Shown one piece after another: positions 62,963-64,000 of a DNA stretch of 64,000 bases. The DNA is from Stenopsyche tienmushanensis (taxonomy: Eukaryota > Arthropoda > Insecta > Trichoptera > Stenopsychidae): NCBI GenBank assembly GCA_008973525.1, contig WACJ01000515.1, positions 2,046,001 through 2,110,000 on the forward strand. The letters run 5' to 3'. The number at the start of each line of letters is the position of its first letter. Position 1 is the first letter of the stretch. The notes below the pieces were generated by a model that worked only from the letters and a program-made list of their open reading frames with translations, ran no database searches and was not told the origin of the DNA. Made by a program: the position numbers and the translations under genes.

Positions 62963-64000
62963 CTGCGGACACAATTAAGATTTCGGTTAGAATCGTTCAA
63001 TTAAAATGACACTTTGCGCTACCGCCGGTGTTCTTAGCCGTCTATTGGCTACAATTATGATTGTATATCAAAGTACAAACGCTAGATAAATATCATCAGT
63101 GAAAAAAATCGATAGCATCTCAATATCAATAAATAAGATTGCTTCCAATATTTGACGTCAACAGATACAACCGAGATAATATTATAACGAATGAGATTTA
63201 AGCCGCTCCAATTAATCCGTTCATTATATTTATGGATGAAATGTATAATTGTCGGATTATAAATAACGCGTTACTTTTAGCCGGGTAAAAAATGTTTCGG
63301 ACGTTATTTGTGTAATCCGTTTCACCTGTATAAATATGGAATTGATGTTTCATTGTTGACGTAGCGGGTTAACGAAAAATTTAGCAGCCTTGCAAGGCTG
63401 TCTTATGCCATATGTCAAACGTAGCATCCTGAAGGTGAGCAGGATTTATAAAACATTATCGGATGGTGAATTCAACAGGAAAGACGTAACGATTAAAATC
63501 CTTGAAGCTGTCGGTGAGGATTTTTTTATCCTCATCGTTCTATCGCTCGCGTAGATTATGAATAATTGAAATATGAGAAGTAATTTGACAAGTACATTTT
63601 GTAATGGTTTGCTTGTTTTTCGGTTGGATCATCCATGTTGCATTTTCTTATGCGACATGGGATTTATGTGGACGATGGGTGTGCCTAAAATAATAATCGA
63701 CTAATGAAATTTCATTGGTTAAGTCGGTATGCCTCCGCTTGCTAGAATTCTTGTCAGATTATCTATCAGATATATTCAGATAAATAAATTTGAATATTTA
63801 TAGCTTTCTGACAAAAAAATTAGCAACAATTTTGACCTTTATATAACCGCTCATCTCCAAATGTTTTGTTGAATGACATTGATTGCAAGATTGGATTGCA
63901 CCATTAACATTTAAGATTTGCTCGAAGAACCTCGAGGAAAGACAAAATGAGGTGCAGGAGAAATCTGAAGATTTTCCTTATACGGTCAGCTGGATATTGA
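62963..64000. other. Mef2 upstream intron or flank
   Basis: No coding exon or repeat recognised. If the acceptor at 62,963 is real this is the 5' intron of Mef2, which in flies holds many enhancers. Confidence 0.4.

Noticed and set aside
62675..62974. 99-codon minus frame over the Mef2 start
   Set aside because: It overlaps the first two MADS-box exons in another phase and crosses an intron.

Overview
The window is nuclear DNA of an insect: AT-rich, with GT-AG spliced genes, long non-coding stretches, and degraded DNA-transposon copies. Three protein-coding genes can be rebuilt exon by exon, and all are insect orthologues. The order of insect cannot be fixed from this sequence. No prokaryotic features, CRISPR arrays, rRNA genes or convincing tRNA genes were seen.

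Layout. 1-31,954 holds no intact gene. It has transposon relics (Mutator/Kolobok-type transposase 7.8-8.2 kb, hAT 10.3-10.7 kb, a MITE-like element 18.9-19.3 kb, a deleted mariner 22.74-23.18 kb, a broken repeat-family ORF 26.2-26.7 kb) and, at 11.9-12.4 kb, a decayed copy of exon 1 of the receptor gene found 36 kb downstream. Much of it is probably the first intron of the next gene. 31,955-44,818 (+) is a very large chitin deacetylase of the Cda5 type: one chitin-binding domain, about 1,950 residues of low-complexity linker, then a complete polysaccharide deacetylase domain whose first catalytic exon is present as two mutually exclusive copies of 226 nt each. 47,897-51,921 (+) is Ir21a, an ionotropic receptor known for cool sensing. 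58,355-62,873 (-) is Mef2, the MADS-box muscle transcription factor, with a TTAA-flanked transposon in its last intron. Ir21a and Mef2 converge tail to tail across a 6.4-kb block without ORFs, which may be largely Mef2 3' UTR.

The three genes have no obvious joint pathway: Cda5 acts on extracellular chitin, Ir21a in sensory-neuron membranes, Mef2 in the nucleus. Cda5 followed by Ir21a on the same strand matches the order I recall at the tip of Drosophila 2L, so the pair looks like old microsynteny. The points most worth following up are the Cda5 exon architecture (duplicated catalytic exon plus linker units that are all symmetric phase 2), the Ir21a exon-1 pseudogene, the TTAA element in Mef2, and a 17-bp minisatellite with ATGGCG cores between Cda5 and Ir21a.
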